A DNA stretch of 64,000 bases from Phocaeicola faecalis. GTDB taxonomy: Bacteria > Bacteroidota > Bacteroidia > Bacteroidales > Bacteroidaceae. The DNA lies in the NCBI RefSeq assembly GCF_021730445.1, contig NZ_JADNRM010000014.1:47579-111578 (forward strand). The letters are read 5' to 3'. This document shows, piece after piece, positions 17,182 to 25,790 of this stretch. Position 1 is the first letter of the stretch; each line of letters starts with the position of its first letter. A model generated the notes under the pieces. The model was not told the origin of the DNA. It searched no databases and saw nothing but the letters and a program-made list of their open reading frames with translations. Both the position numbers and the translations under genes were made by a program.

Positions 17182-19014
17182 TTAGCTCATTTGTTGCATA
17201 TCACACAGTTTCTTGTAATATCCGTCCATGGCCAACAAGTCTTCGTGCTTGCCGCGTTCCACGATGCGTCCTTCGTGCAGAACGCAAATCTCGTCTGCAT
17301 TGCGGATAGTGGACAACCGGTGTGCGATGGCAATGGTTGTTCTGTTTTTCATTAATTTCTCCAAAGCATCCTGCACCATTCGTTCGCTTTCGGTGTCGAG
17401 TGCCGAAGTTGCTTCATCTAAAATCAGGATAGGAGGATTCTTCAGGATAGCTCGTGCAATGCTGATACGTTGGCGTTGGCCACCTGAAAGTTTACCGCCT
17501 CGATCGCCAATCATGGTGTCGTAACCGTTTTCGCTTGCTATGATGAAATCGTGTGCATTGGCTATCTTGGCAGCTTCAACCACTTGTTCCATGGTGGCGT
17601 TTTCTACACCGAAGGAGATATTATTATAAAAGGTATCATTAAACAGGATAGCTTCCTGGTTGACATTGCCCATAATGCTGCGCAGGTCGTGCAGGGTTGT
17701 ATCTTTTACATTTATGCCGTCTATCAGGACTTCACCCTGTTGCACGTCATAGTAACGGGGAATAAGGTCTACCATGGTCGATTTTCCGGACCCCGACTGT
17801 CCGACGAGTGCCACCGTCTTTCCCTTTTCTATGGTGAGGTTGATATTTTGAAGCACCCATTGGTTCTCATATTTAAAGCATACGTCACGAAATTCTATCT
17901 TATCTTTCAGTGGACCGACGGGAATCGGAGTCGGGCTTATTTTCATCTTGTTTTCTGCCATTAGGATTTTGTCTACACGTTCCATGCTGGCAAGCCCTTT
18001 GGGTATGTTATATCCGGCCTTCGAGAAATCTTTCAATGGATTGATAACACTGTAGAGGATGGTCAGGTAAAAGATAAAGGAAGGAGCGGTGATGGTGTTG
18101 TTGTTGTGTAATATCAGTGTGCCTCCAAACCACAATACGATGACAATGAGTATTGTTCCCAAAAACTCACTCATCGGGTGTGCCATTTGCTGGCGGATAT
18201 TAACGTGATTGATGGTATTGCGGTATAGATTGTTGGACTCGGTAAAGCGGGCATTCATCTTCTTTTCGGCATTGAAAGCCTTGATGATGCGCAGACCGCC
18301 AAGTGTCTCTTCCAGTTGTGACATTAAATCACTCCATTGTCCTTGGGCGATAAGCGAGCCGCGTTTCAGTTTCTTTCCTACTGTTCCCATTATCCAGCCC
18401 ATGATGGGGACAATGGCGATGGTAAACAAGGTAAGTTGCCAACTGATGATGATAAGCGTCGTGAAATAAGAGATAATAAGAATGGGGTTTTTGAGTAACA
18501 TATCCAATGAGGACATGATGGAGTTCTCTATTTCATTTACGTCACCGCTCATGCGGGCTATGATGTCGCCTTTTCTTTCTTCCGAGAAAAAGCCGAGAGG
18601 AAGACTGAGTAATTTTTTATAAAGTTGAACCCTGATATCGCGGACAATACCGGTACGGATGGGAATCATGGTGGCGGAAGAGAGGAAATAACATCCTGTC
18701 TTTAAGAAAGTCATACAAGCCATGAATAACCCCAGTAGCAAAAGGGTGGTGCTGGGGCCGTACTGGTTGATTAGTTCTGTGATGTAATATTGGAAATTGT
18801 TGATTACAATATCCTTGATGGAAGCGTCGGCATTCCACGGCATGAAAGTATAAGTGGCTTTCTCCATCTGAAACAGGATGCTCAGTATGGGCACGATGAG
18901 TGAGAAGGAGAAGATGTTTAAAACAGCTGATAATATATTGAATAGAGTACTTAAAGCTAGGTACTTCTTATAGGGAGGTACGAACCGACGGAGTATCTGT
19001 ATAAATTCTTTCAT
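17182..19014 (-). CDS. ABC exporter, fused permease-ATPase (MsbA-like)
   Basis: This is a 610-residue half-transporter from the ATG at 19014 (MKEFIQILRRFVPPYKKYLAL). The longer frame from 19041 overlaps the -7 box. The N-terminal half has six membrane segments (ABC type 1 exporter). The C-terminal ATPase carries Walker A VGQSGSGKST, signature LSGGQRQRISIARA, Walker B ILILDEATSALD and the switch His in IAIAHRLSTI. Such homodimers flip lipids or lipid-linked molecules, or expel drugs. An MsbA role in lipid A export is possible, but drug export cannot be excluded from sequence. Confidence 0.9.
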   Translation of the reverse strand: MKEFIQILRRFVPPYKKYLALSTLFNILSAVLNIFSFSLIVPILSILFQMEKATYTFMPWNADASIKDIVINNFQYYITELINQYGPSTTLLLLGLFMACMTFLKTGCYFLSSATMIPIRTGIVRDIRVQLYKKLLSLPLGFFSEERKGDIIARMSGDVNEIENSIMSSLDMLLKNPILIISYFTTLIIISWQLTLFTIAIVPIMGWIMGTVGKKLKRGSLIAQGQWSDLMSQLEETLGGLRIIKAFNAEKKMNARFTESNNLYRNTINHVNIRQQMAHPMSEFLGTILIVIVLWFGGTLILHNNNTITAPSFIFYLTILYSVINPLKDFSKAGYNIPKGLASMERVDKILMAENKMKISPTPIPVGPLKDKIEFRDVCFKYENQWVLQNINLTIEKGKTVALVGQSGSGKSTMVDLIPRYYDVQQGEVLIDGINVKDTTLHDLRSIMGNVNQEAILFNDTFYNNISFGVENATMEQVVEAAKIANAHDFIIASENGYDTMIGDRGGKLSGGQRQRISIARAILKNPPILILDEATSALDTESERMVQDALEKLMKNRTTIAIAHRLSTIRNADEICVLHEGRIVERGKHEDLLAMDGYYKKLCDMQQMS

Positions 19015-19038
19015 GATTAATCTGTTGATTGATGGGCG

Positions 19039-19046
19039 CAAAGGTA
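19039..19046 (-). promoter_or_regulatory. -7 box for the ABC exporter gene
   Basis: CAAAGGTA reads TACCTTTG on the minus strand, a perfect TAnnTTTG, 24 bp before the start at 19014. Confidence 0.6.
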
Positions 19047-19182
19047 GTAAAAAGCCATGAATAAAATGGAGGAAAGTGATAAAAGATGGGAGAGGGGGCG
19101 GAAAATTCTGTCTGAGGGTATATCAAAAATCTAAGGTAGTTCTGATATGAGAAATACTTGGTTACTGATGCGGGCGTAAATT

Positions 19183-19214
19183 CTTTAGACAGAAGAATAT
19201 TCTTCTGTCTAAAG
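19183..19214. terminator. 32-bp perfect palindrome downstream of the NlpE-like gene
   Basis: CTTTAGACAGAAGAAT (19183-19198) is followed directly by its exact reverse complement (19199-19214). It lies between the NlpE-like gene and the ABC exporter promoter. It could form a long hairpin in RNA and may terminate transcription or protect the mRNA end, but neither side has a clear T-run directly next to it. Confidence 0.6.
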
Positions 19215-19236
19215 GAATGATGCATGTTTTTTGCAA

Positions 19237-19671
19237 TTATTGTTTTTTATGCAATATATAATGGTCAGCCAATTCACCGGTTATTTCTTGCTTGTCTTGG
19301 TCGAGAGCAGTCAGTGTATTTTCGTCCACTTTATAATAATTCTTTTCGTCTCCATTCTGCAGGGTTATCAGATTATCTTCAATGGTATAGTTTCCCTTAT
19401 CGGTGAAAGTGGCATCTTTTCTGTCGATGTATTCTGAAACAAGAGTAAATGTCTTGTCCTTGTTCAGTGTAAGGGTGATGTTTATACCCGGGCAGTCGGC
19501 AGCAGGGAAAGTGCCGGTATAAGTTCCATTGTAGTCCAATGAATTTTCTGTATTATGCATGTCGGTGAGTTCGGTGTCTGCGGCTGTGGCAGTGTTGTCT
19601 GTACTCTTTTGGTTACTGTTGCATGCGGCAATCAATAGGCAGGCGCAGACCAGCATGAAAATTTTCTTCAT
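19237..19671 (-). CDS. NlpE-like (copper-resistance N-terminal domain) lipoprotein
   Basis: This 144-residue lipoprotein has the lipobox LLIAAC with Cys at residue 17. The mature domain has YNGTYTGTFPAADCPGINITLTLNKDKTFTL, the hallmark of the NlpE N-terminal barrel, then YIDRKDATFTDKGNYTI. In E. coli, NlpE is an outer-membrane lipoprotein that reports envelope stress and redox state to Cpx. The single Cys in the PAADCPG motif is kept, but the second domain of E. coli NlpE is absent. It lies directly downstream of an export operon with a promoter of its own. Confidence 0.82.
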   Translation of the reverse strand: MKKIFMLVCACLLIAACNSNQKSTDNTATAADTELTDMHNTENSLDYNGTYTGTFPAADCPGINITLTLNKDKTFTLVSEYIDRKDATFTDKGNYTIEDNLITLQNGDEKNYYKVDENTLTALDQDKQEITGELADHYILHKKQ

Positions 19672-19703
19672 AATGTTTTCTTTTTAGTTTTTAGTTAATA
19701 AAA

Positions 19704-19711
19704 CAAATTTA
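19704..19711 (-). promoter_or_regulatory. -7 box for the NlpE-like gene
   Basis: CAAATTTA reads TAAATTTG on the minus strand, a perfect TAnnTTTG, 33 bp before the ATG. It overlaps the stop codon of the upstream permease gene. Confidence 0.5.
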
Positions 19712-20959
19712 TAGCTCTTTTGGTTTATGTCTGTTTTTTATCTCTTTCAGCCTTGCATATACGTGCATGCGGCTGAGGGTTATCTGTCGGCGATAAACAA
19801 TACAAGTGGTGAGGAAATAAATGCCGGTTTGCAGCCACAGGGCATGATACTCTGTTGCAACATCGGGCAGTGTGGCCCCCATATTATTGATTCGCACAAA
19901 GCCGTTGATGCCGAAGGTAGAGGGAAATATCCATGAAATGATTCTCCAAAACTCGGGGATGGCAGAGCCGGGCCATGAGATGCCTGAAATGAATAATAAG
20001 GGCACGGATGTGAACACGTATATCATCATGCAGGCTTCGCGGTGGTGAATAAAGATGGAACAGGTCATTGCAAAGAAAATGCATGCCGATATATAGGGAA
20101 GCACGAAAGCGAAGAGTGTGCTTGGCTGTGCTATCTGTACCAAACTGAATATTTGGGGTACCAGACAAAGCATATAGACTGACATGATAATGTAAATCAT
20201 GAAATAGGTGAGTGACTTGCCCAGAACGATGCGGAGTGTGCCGTGATAATGGCGGCTTAAAGGAACTAAGTCGCGGAAACGGTTGGTCTCACGGGCTGTT
20301 CCGGCAGATAAACCGATACCCAGTAGCAGTGTTTGCTGAATGATAAGTATCAATACGGCAGGAATCAGAAAACTGGCGAATCCGTTTTGCGGGTTGAAGA
20401 TAGAGACGTCTTCATACTCGATGGGCGAGGCACTGACTTCATCCTGACGGTTGGTGGTATTGCCGGAGCGTTCTATCTTTATTTGTTTGTTCATTGCCAG
20501 AGATGCATTGGTGTTGGCAGTCAACATGGCTTTGTAATACAACATTCCACTCATGTCACAGTAAAGTGTGACACGGGTTTGAATCCCTTTGGAAATGTCA
20601 CGGCTGAAGTTTTCGGGAATATAGATGATTCCATAGGCTTTTCCGTCCTTCATCAATGTCTTGGCCTCTTCCATATCTGCACAATAAGAAATGATGTGGA
20701 GGTCGGGACCGGCATCAACCAACCGTAGATATTCCCGGCTGAGCGTGGAACGGTTGTTGTCTACTACCACTGCAGGTACTTCGCGAATGGTTTCGTTCGT
20801 ATATATAAAGGTATAAAGTAATGGGTATCCCAGTGGAACCAAGATAAAGAAAATCAATACACCTTGGTCCTTTACCACCGCTTTCAGCTCTTGCCACCAA
20901 ATATAGAACAGGTCTGAAATGCCTTCCGAAACGATCTCTTTGAATTTCTTTTCTTTCAT
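19709..20959 (-). CDS. ABC-2 type permease (YhhJ/YbhR-like), second of two
   Basis: This is a 416-residue inner-membrane protein. One N-terminal membrane segment (IFFILVPLGYPLLYTFIY) is followed by a large periplasmic domain (VPAVVVDNNRSTLSREYL, AYGIIYIPENFSRDI) and then five or six membrane segments with TSVPLLFISGISWPGSAIPEFW near the end. This is the layout of ABC-2 permeases working with HlyD adaptors. It begins 12 bp after the previous permease. The charged N-terminus (MKEKKFKEIVSEG) is cytosolic. No ATP-binding subunit is encoded in the operon. Confidence 0.88.
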   Translation of the reverse strand: MKEKKFKEIVSEGISDLFYIWWQELKAVVKDQGVLIFFILVPLGYPLLYTFIYTNETIREVPAVVVDNNRSTLSREYLRLVDAGPDLHIISYCADMEEAKTLMKDGKAYGIIYIPENFSRDISKGIQTRVTLYCDMSGMLYYKAMLTANTNASLAMNKQIKIERSGNTTNRQDEVSASPIEYEDVSIFNPQNGFASFLIPAVLILIIQQTLLLGIGLSAGTARETNRFRDLVPLSRHYHGTLRIVLGKSLTYFMIYIIMSVYMLCLVPQIFSLVQIAQPSTLFAFVLPYISACIFFAMTCSIFIHHREACMMIYVFTSVPLLFISGISWPGSAIPEFWRIISWIFPSTFGINGFVRINNMGATLPDVATEYHALWLQTGIYFLTTCIVYRRQITLSRMHVYARLKEIKNRHKPKEL

Positions 20960-20971
20960 GACAGATTTGTT

Positions 20972-22141
20972 TTAGGGGATATATACATAGTGCAGTAACA
21001 CGGTGCGCAATCTTTTCAGGATGAAGAAGGGCAATAGCATGAACAGCATGAGTGCCACTACCGAATGCCATGCATAAATCAGAGGATAGCCGTTGAGTGC
21101 CAAATTGACGTAGATGAGGAAATAATGCCGTAAAGGAAACAGGTAGGCTAATCCTTGCAATACAGGATTCATAGCCATAACCGGAAAGCTCATTCCTGAG
21201 ATGGAGAAAGAAATGACTCCCCATAGCGAAGCTGTGCTCAAGGCCAGTCGCATGGTAGTGAACAGTCCGAATAGGAAAATGCCAAAGGCTTGTGAGGACA
21301 ATACCAGTAACAATCCTGCCAGAAGCATAGGGAGGATGCCGCTGTTGCATGGATAATGCAGGAAACCATACAGGTATACATTATAAAAGGTGGCCATGAT
21401 AAAGAATACGATGGTCTGTGGCAACAGTTTGCCGGATAGAGCCAAAGTGACGGAATTATCGGCCATTTGCATCCATTCTTTCTGGGTATTGCCTTTTACT
21501 TCGCTTCCGATGGTATAGATGGTAGTCATGAATATCAGTAACATCAGGATACCCGGTATAATGGTATTGCTCAGGTAAACGGAATAGTTCAACCAAGGGT
21601 TGTTCAGAATGTGAGAATCAATGACAATAGGTTGCAGGAAAGCCACCGCTTGGTCGTCGGTAGCACCTTTGGCACGTAAAGTGGCGCGGCCGATGGCACC
21701 GCCTGCCAGTTCGGACATGGTGCGCTGGTCTTTATAAAGCAGTGACCCGGCTACCAAGTATGAGTAGTTGGTGTAAAACGAGACTTTGGGCTGACGACTG
21801 GCTAGCGCTTTTTCCGTCGTACCTTCGGGAATAAAATAAAAAGCATAAATCTTTCCTTCCTGCATGGCTTTGCGTGCATCGGCAAAGTCGGCATAATGCG
21901 CCACAATCTTGGTTTGCTGAAAAGCATCCAGATTGCGGATAATGCTGCGGGTGGTTGCCGTGTTGTCCAAATCGACGACACCTGCCGGCATATCTGTGGG
22001 AAGTCCGTTCCACATCAGCGTTGTGAAGAAGATGTAGCAGAACAAAGGAGCTATGACCATGCAAAACAGGTATAGCGGCCTTGTGGCAATGCGGAACACT
22101 TCGCGTTTGGCTATCTGAAAGATAATATGCGTTGTTTTCAT
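20972..22141 (-). CDS. ABC-2 type permease, first of two
   Basis: This 389-residue inner-membrane protein has the same topology as its downstream neighbour: one N-terminal membrane segment (YLFCMVIAPLFCYIFFTTLM), a periplasmic domain with MPAGVVDLDNTATTRSII and IYAFYFIPEGTTEKAL, and a C-terminal membrane bundle with ISFSISGMSFPVMAMNPVLQ. The two permeases probably form a heterodimer. The start codon directly abuts the stop of the HlyD gene. Confidence 0.88.
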   Translation of the reverse strand: MKTTHIIFQIAKREVFRIATRPLYLFCMVIAPLFCYIFFTTLMWNGLPTDMPAGVVDLDNTATTRSIIRNLDAFQQTKIVAHYADFADARKAMQEGKIYAFYFIPEGTTEKALASRQPKVSFYTNYSYLVAGSLLYKDQRTMSELAGGAIGRATLRAKGATDDQAVAFLQPIVIDSHILNNPWLNYSVYLSNTIIPGILMLLIFMTTIYTIGSEVKGNTQKEWMQMADNSVTLALSGKLLPQTIVFFIMATFYNVYLYGFLHYPCNSGILPMLLAGLLLVLSSQAFGIFLFGLFTTMRLALSTASLWGVISFSISGMSFPVMAMNPVLQGLAYLFPLRHYFLIYVNLALNGYPLIYAWHSVVALMLFMLLPFFILKRLRTVLLHYVYIP

Positions 22142-23128
22142 TTATTTCTCTATAATGGCGCTCATCCCGGGACGTAAACCTTCTACCTTCTCCACAGGAA
22201 CAGCTTTGACTTCGAATGTCTTTAAATCAAATTGTCCGGTTGTTTTTGTTGCTTTCCATGCAGCGTATGTGCCGAGGTCTTTCATATAGGTTACTCTGAA
22301 CTTCACTTCTTTATCGAATGCAGGGATAAAAGCGTTGATTTCTTCTCCTACAGTGAAGTCTTTCAAGAAATCTTCGCGCACATTGAAAGTTACCCACATA
22401 TCATCCAGTCGGGCAATATTCATAATCGGAGCACCGGTTCCGACCAGTTCGCCTACCTTGGGAAAGATTTCAGTCACCTCACCGTCTGCGGCGGCTGTGA
22501 GAATTGTTTCGTCTATATAAGAAGACACTTCGGCTACTGCTCCTTTGGCACGTTCCACTTGTGCGGCGGCAGCTGCTTTGTCTTCTTGTTGAGCACCGTT
22601 TTTAGCCATTTCGTATTGTGAACGGGCAGCTTTTTCGGTGGCTGTCATCGCGTCAAACTGTGCTTTGGCTTCATCGCGTTTTTGTGCGGACATTACACCT
22701 TGCTGGAAAAGGTTGTTTACACGCTTGTACGATACTTCGGCAATCTCTACTCCGGCTTTGGCTTTCTGCCACATTTCGAAGGCAGCCTGCAACTGTTCCC
22801 GGCGAGTTCCGCGCTGTGCTTTCTCGCTGATGGCCCGGGCTGCTTGTTCGGCGGCTTGTGCCTGTGATAGCTTAGCCATTACATCGGGAGCTTCGAGGAT
22901 AACCAGTGTATCGCCGGCTTTAACCTTGTCTCCTTCTTTTACACGGAATTCAAGAATACGTGCCGGAACTTTACCGGATACACGGTATTCGTCTGCTTCT
23001 GCTTGTCCCTGAATGATTTCGGGGCCTTTGCCCAATGTGAAGAAACCTATCAGAGACACGACTACAATGACTGCCGTCAGTGAAATGAATGCCAGCAAAA
23101 TGTTGCTGCGTTGTGTTCTTTCTGCCAT
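22142..23128 (-). CDS. HlyD family secretion adaptor
   Basis: This is a 328-residue membrane fusion protein. It has one N-terminal membrane anchor (LLAFISLTAVIVVVSLIGFF), half of a lipoyl-like motif (VSGKVPARILEFRVKEGDKVKAGDTLVILE), a long helical hairpin with many Ala and Gln (residues ~85-205), then the second lipoyl half and a beta-barrel (TAAADGEVTEIFPKVGELVG). It bridges the inner-membrane permeases and the outer-membrane TolC protein encoded just upstream. Confidence 0.92.
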   Translation of the reverse strand: MAERTQRSNILLAFISLTAVIVVVSLIGFFTLGKGPEIIQGQAEADEYRVSGKVPARILEFRVKEGDKVKAGDTLVILEAPDVMAKLSQAQAAEQAARAISEKAQRGTRREQLQAAFEMWQKAKAGVEIAEVSYKRVNNLFQQGVMSAQKRDEAKAQFDAMTATEKAARSQYEMAKNGAQQEDKAAAAAQVERAKGAVAEVSSYIDETILTAAADGEVTEIFPKVGELVGTGAPIMNIARLDDMWVTFNVREDFLKDFTVGEEINAFIPAFDKEVKFRVTYMKDLGTYAAWKATKTTGQFDLKTFEVKAVPVEKVEGLRPGMSAIIEK

Positions 23129-23137
23129 ATCTTGTTC

Positions 23138-24604
23138 TTATTTTAATGTTCCCATTGATTTGCGTAAATATACTTGAGTCAATTTCACGTCTATCTGTGC
23201 GTCTATCTTGTCCGATTGAGCCGACAGCCATGCTGTTTGTGCTTCCAGCACATTGCTGGTGGGGATGACACCTTCGCTGAAACCTAATTTGGCGTAACGA
23301 AGGTTTTCTTCCGCTTTTTCCATATTCTTGGTAGCCATTGCCAGTTTCTTTCCGGCTTCGTTTACTTTGAAAGTGGCTTGATTGACTTGCAGTTCTACCT
23401 TTTCTTTTACGTCTGACAACTGATAGCGGGCAATATTAGCTTCGGCTTTGGCTGCTTTTACTTTATACATTCCTTCGCCCCAGTTCCAAATGGGTATTTT
23501 TACCAATGCACCTACCGCCCACATACCACGGAATTTGTTTTCGAAGCCGTTGACTAACGAAGGGTTTGTCACCATATAATTGGCTGTCAGGGCCACAGTC
23601 GGCAAGAAGTCAGCGCGGGTGACATTGACTTTCTGTGCATATATTTTAGTAGCCAGATTGAGACTCCGCAATTCTTCGCGGTTGGCGAGGGCAGTGGCAA
23701 CATTGTCGGCAACCTGTATTTCATCGGCAACCAAGAGATTTTCTACATTCTCGTCCGCCAATTGAATCTCCTCATCCAAAGGGATACCGCAGAGCTGGCA
23801 CAATACCATTTTAGAAAGACTCAGTCCGTCTTCCACTTGTGTCAGTTTCATTTCAGCTTCGTTTACTTTCACCTTTACGCTGAGACCGTCAGCTTTGGTA
23901 GCCACTCCTTCGGCAATCATTTTGTCTACGTCACCATCCAGTTGTTGTACGAGCTTGAGATAACTTTCAGCCAGCTTTTTTTTGTTTATCAGCGAAATGA
24001 CCTGCCAATAGGCTTGGTCGGTACTAAGAATGATATCTTGCATGCCGGTGGCATGTTGTGATTTGGCCAGTTGTTCGGCATATTGGGTTATCTTGTTGTA
24101 GGCCACTATTTTCCCTCCCATAAAGATAGGTTGGGTGAGGGTGACGGCACCTGCATACATATTGCGAGTGTCGGTGTGTAAAGCATCAACCAGCCCTTGT
24201 CCTATGCCATTCAGTTTGCTTCCTATGCCTGGAATGAGTGGAGCCAACGGTTGTAGCAGGGCACCCAGTTCGGGACTGGAAGCGGCCAGTTGTTGAAATG
24301 TTTCTTGGAGAGAGCCTTGAGCAACAGTCCCGATATTGCTGAGTGCTCCTTTTTGATCGTTACTTAATAAGGAGATTTCTTTTTGGGTACGCATATACGT
24401 TCCCATAGCAGCAATCTTGGGCAAATAGTTAGTAAAGGCAGCTTTCTTCTCATAATGCGCCACATTTATTTTCTCAGCGGATATGCGTAACTCTTTATTG
24501 TTTTTTAGTGCCATAGCACGACAACTATCCAGCGTCAGCATGTTTTGGGCTGAACCCCCGACTGATACCCCTATAAATAGGATAAAACCGAAAATTCTCT
24601 TCAT
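23138..24604 (-). CDS. TolC family outer-membrane channel of the ABC-2 export operon
   Basis: This is a 488-residue protein from the ATG at 24604, with a signal peptide (MKRIFGFILFIGVSVGGSA). The -7 box at 24650-24657 excludes the longer frame. The mature part has the duplicated TolC pattern: long Ala/Lys-rich helices and segments such as LTLDSCRAMALKNNKELRIS, GAVTLTQPIFMGGKIVAYNK and VKIPIWNWGEGMYKVKAAKA. It is the first gene of a four-gene unit with HlyD and two ABC-2 permeases and would give the exporter its outer-membrane exit. Confidence 0.92.
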   Translation of the reverse strand: MKRIFGFILFIGVSVGGSAQNMLTLDSCRAMALKNNKELRISAEKINVAHYEKKAAFTNYLPKIAAMGTYMRTQKEISLLSNDQKGALSNIGTVAQGSLQETFQQLAASSPELGALLQPLAPLIPGIGSKLNGIGQGLVDALHTDTRNMYAGAVTLTQPIFMGGKIVAYNKITQYAEQLAKSQHATGMQDIILSTDQAYWQVISLINKKKLAESYLKLVQQLDGDVDKMIAEGVATKADGLSVKVKVNEAEMKLTQVEDGLSLSKMVLCQLCGIPLDEEIQLADENVENLLVADEIQVADNVATALANREELRSLNLATKIYAQKVNVTRADFLPTVALTANYMVTNPSLVNGFENKFRGMWAVGALVKIPIWNWGEGMYKVKAAKAEANIARYQLSDVKEKVELQVNQATFKVNEAGKKLAMATKNMEKAEENLRYAKLGFSEGVIPTSNVLEAQTAWLSAQSDKIDAQIDVKLTQVYLRKSMGTLK

Positions 24605-24649
24605 TTTGGTGTTGTTGCTTATGTGTTTAAAGTTGCTTATGCAACGATG

Positions 24650-24657
24650 CAAAGATA
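24650..24657 (-). promoter_or_regulatory. -7 box for the TolC-HlyD-permease operon
   Basis: CAAAGATA reads TATCTTTG on the minus strand, a perfect TAnnTTTG, 45 bp before the TolC-family start. Confidence 0.6.
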
Positions 24658-24701
24658 CGACTAAAATGTGAATAGGCAATATCAGCCGAATAAAAAGATA
24701 T

Positions 24702-24740
24702 AAAAAAAGAGAAACCGGATAATCGGCTTCTCTTTTTTTA
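24702..24740 (-). terminator. Intrinsic terminator after the coiled-coil protein gene
   Basis: AAAGAGAA-CCGGAT pairs with AATCGG-TTCTCTTT. T-runs lie on both sides (A7 on the left, T7 on the right), so it could work in either direction. Confidence 0.75.
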
Positions 24741-24761
24741 TGATATGACGGGTAAAGGAAT

Positions 24762-25634
24762 TTATTTCATGGTAAATGCCTGCTGGCCTATCATAGTGCC
24801 TTCGGCAAAGATATATACATGGTAAGTACCTGCCGGAAGGTATTCTTCCACATCCCAATAAACGGTCACGTTTTGTTCTTCTCCTGTATATTCGATATAC
24901 TTCTTGATGGAATAAGTCAGTTCACGGTTTTCATAAGGGAATGTATTGGATGCATTCTTGGTCAATACATCGTTATCCGGTTTGGCAATGCGTATATATA
25001 ATGTACGCTCGCCTGTCTTTGCAGTGATGTTCTTGACGATTGTGAAGGAAACAGCTATCTTCTTCACATCTTTCACCTTTTTGGCTTCTCTTCCCCGCTT
25101 GTTTTTGGGAAGGACAGTGATGGCGGTTGCATCCAGTTGTGATGCCAAGGTCACCTTTTCATTCAGATTCTTCTTTTCTTGAGACAGGTTGCTGATTTGG
25201 CGGGTTGCCTGCGTATATTTCTGTTTTACTTCATGGTTCTCTTCTGCCAAAGCCTGATTGAGCTTGTTCAGTGAATCGATTTGGATAACATAGGTGCGCA
25301 GTACGGCACGGACAGTTTTCAGTTCCTTTTTCAGTCGCATGATTTCAGCAGCATTGCTTGTTTTTACCTGGCGCAACTCTTCTAACAGTCGTTGAGTCTT
25401 CAATTTCTCACTTTCCAACCTTTCGCGCAGGGAGTCATTGCTGATTTGTACCTGAAGTTCATCATATTGAGTTGCAAAAGTGGTGTACTCATTCTCCATC
25501 TCCAGTTTCTCAACAGCAAAGAGTTCACTCATTTCTTTATTTTCCTTTGCCTGACGGAAAGCATAGAAAGAAACTCCGCCGATGATAACAATCAGCAGAA
25601 TAATGACAATAATCAGTTTTTTGCTCTTATCCAT
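24762..25634 (-). CDS. Membrane-anchored coiled-coil protein of unknown function
   Basis: This is a 290-residue protein from the ATG at 25634. A single N-terminal membrane helix (LIIVIILLIVIIGGVSFYAF) is followed by a long coiled coil (residues ~25-160; heptad-like EKLEMENEY, RERLESEKLKTQRLLEELRQ). A beta-rich C-terminal domain follows (AVSFTIVKNITAKTGERTLYI, VTVYWDVEEYLPAGTYHVYI). It is probably periplasmic. I do not recognise a named family. It is a single-gene unit with its own promoter (25656-25663) and terminator. Confidence 0.8.
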   Translation of the reverse strand: MDKSKKLIIVIILLIVIIGGVSFYAFRQAKENKEMSELFAVEKLEMENEYTTFATQYDELQVQISNDSLRERLESEKLKTQRLLEELRQVKTSNAAEIMRLKKELKTVRAVLRTYVIQIDSLNKLNQALAEENHEVKQKYTQATRQISNLSQEKKNLNEKVTLASQLDATAITVLPKNKRGREAKKVKDVKKIAVSFTIVKNITAKTGERTLYIRIAKPDNDVLTKNASNTFPYENRELTYSIKKYIEYTGEEQNVTVYWDVEEYLPAGTYHVYIFAEGTMIGQQAFTMK

Positions 25635-25655
25635 AGTGTTACATTGATTTTTTGA

Positions 25656-25663
25656 CAAAAGTA
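25656..25663 (-). promoter_or_regulatory. -7 box for the coiled-coil protein gene
   Basis: CAAAAGTA reads TACTTTTG on the minus strand, a perfect TAnnTTTG. It lies inside the longer possible reading frame, which supports the start at 25634. Confidence 0.55.
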
Positions 25664-25728
25664 CAATATTTTGCGCATACTGCCCGAAAATAATTACGGA
25701 AATTTTTCTCTAATTCGGAATATCATTG

Positions 25729-25736
25729 TAACTTTG
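25729..25736 (+). promoter_or_regulatory. -7 box for mdh
   Basis: TAACTTTG is a perfect TAnnTTTG, 54 bp before the mdh ATG. It is followed by GCAGTGC, a context often seen at strong Bacteroides promoters. Confidence 0.65.
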
Positions 25737-25790
25737 CAGTGCTTTTAAGAAGACGATTTTATTATCAACTTTAAACAAAATATAGAGATT

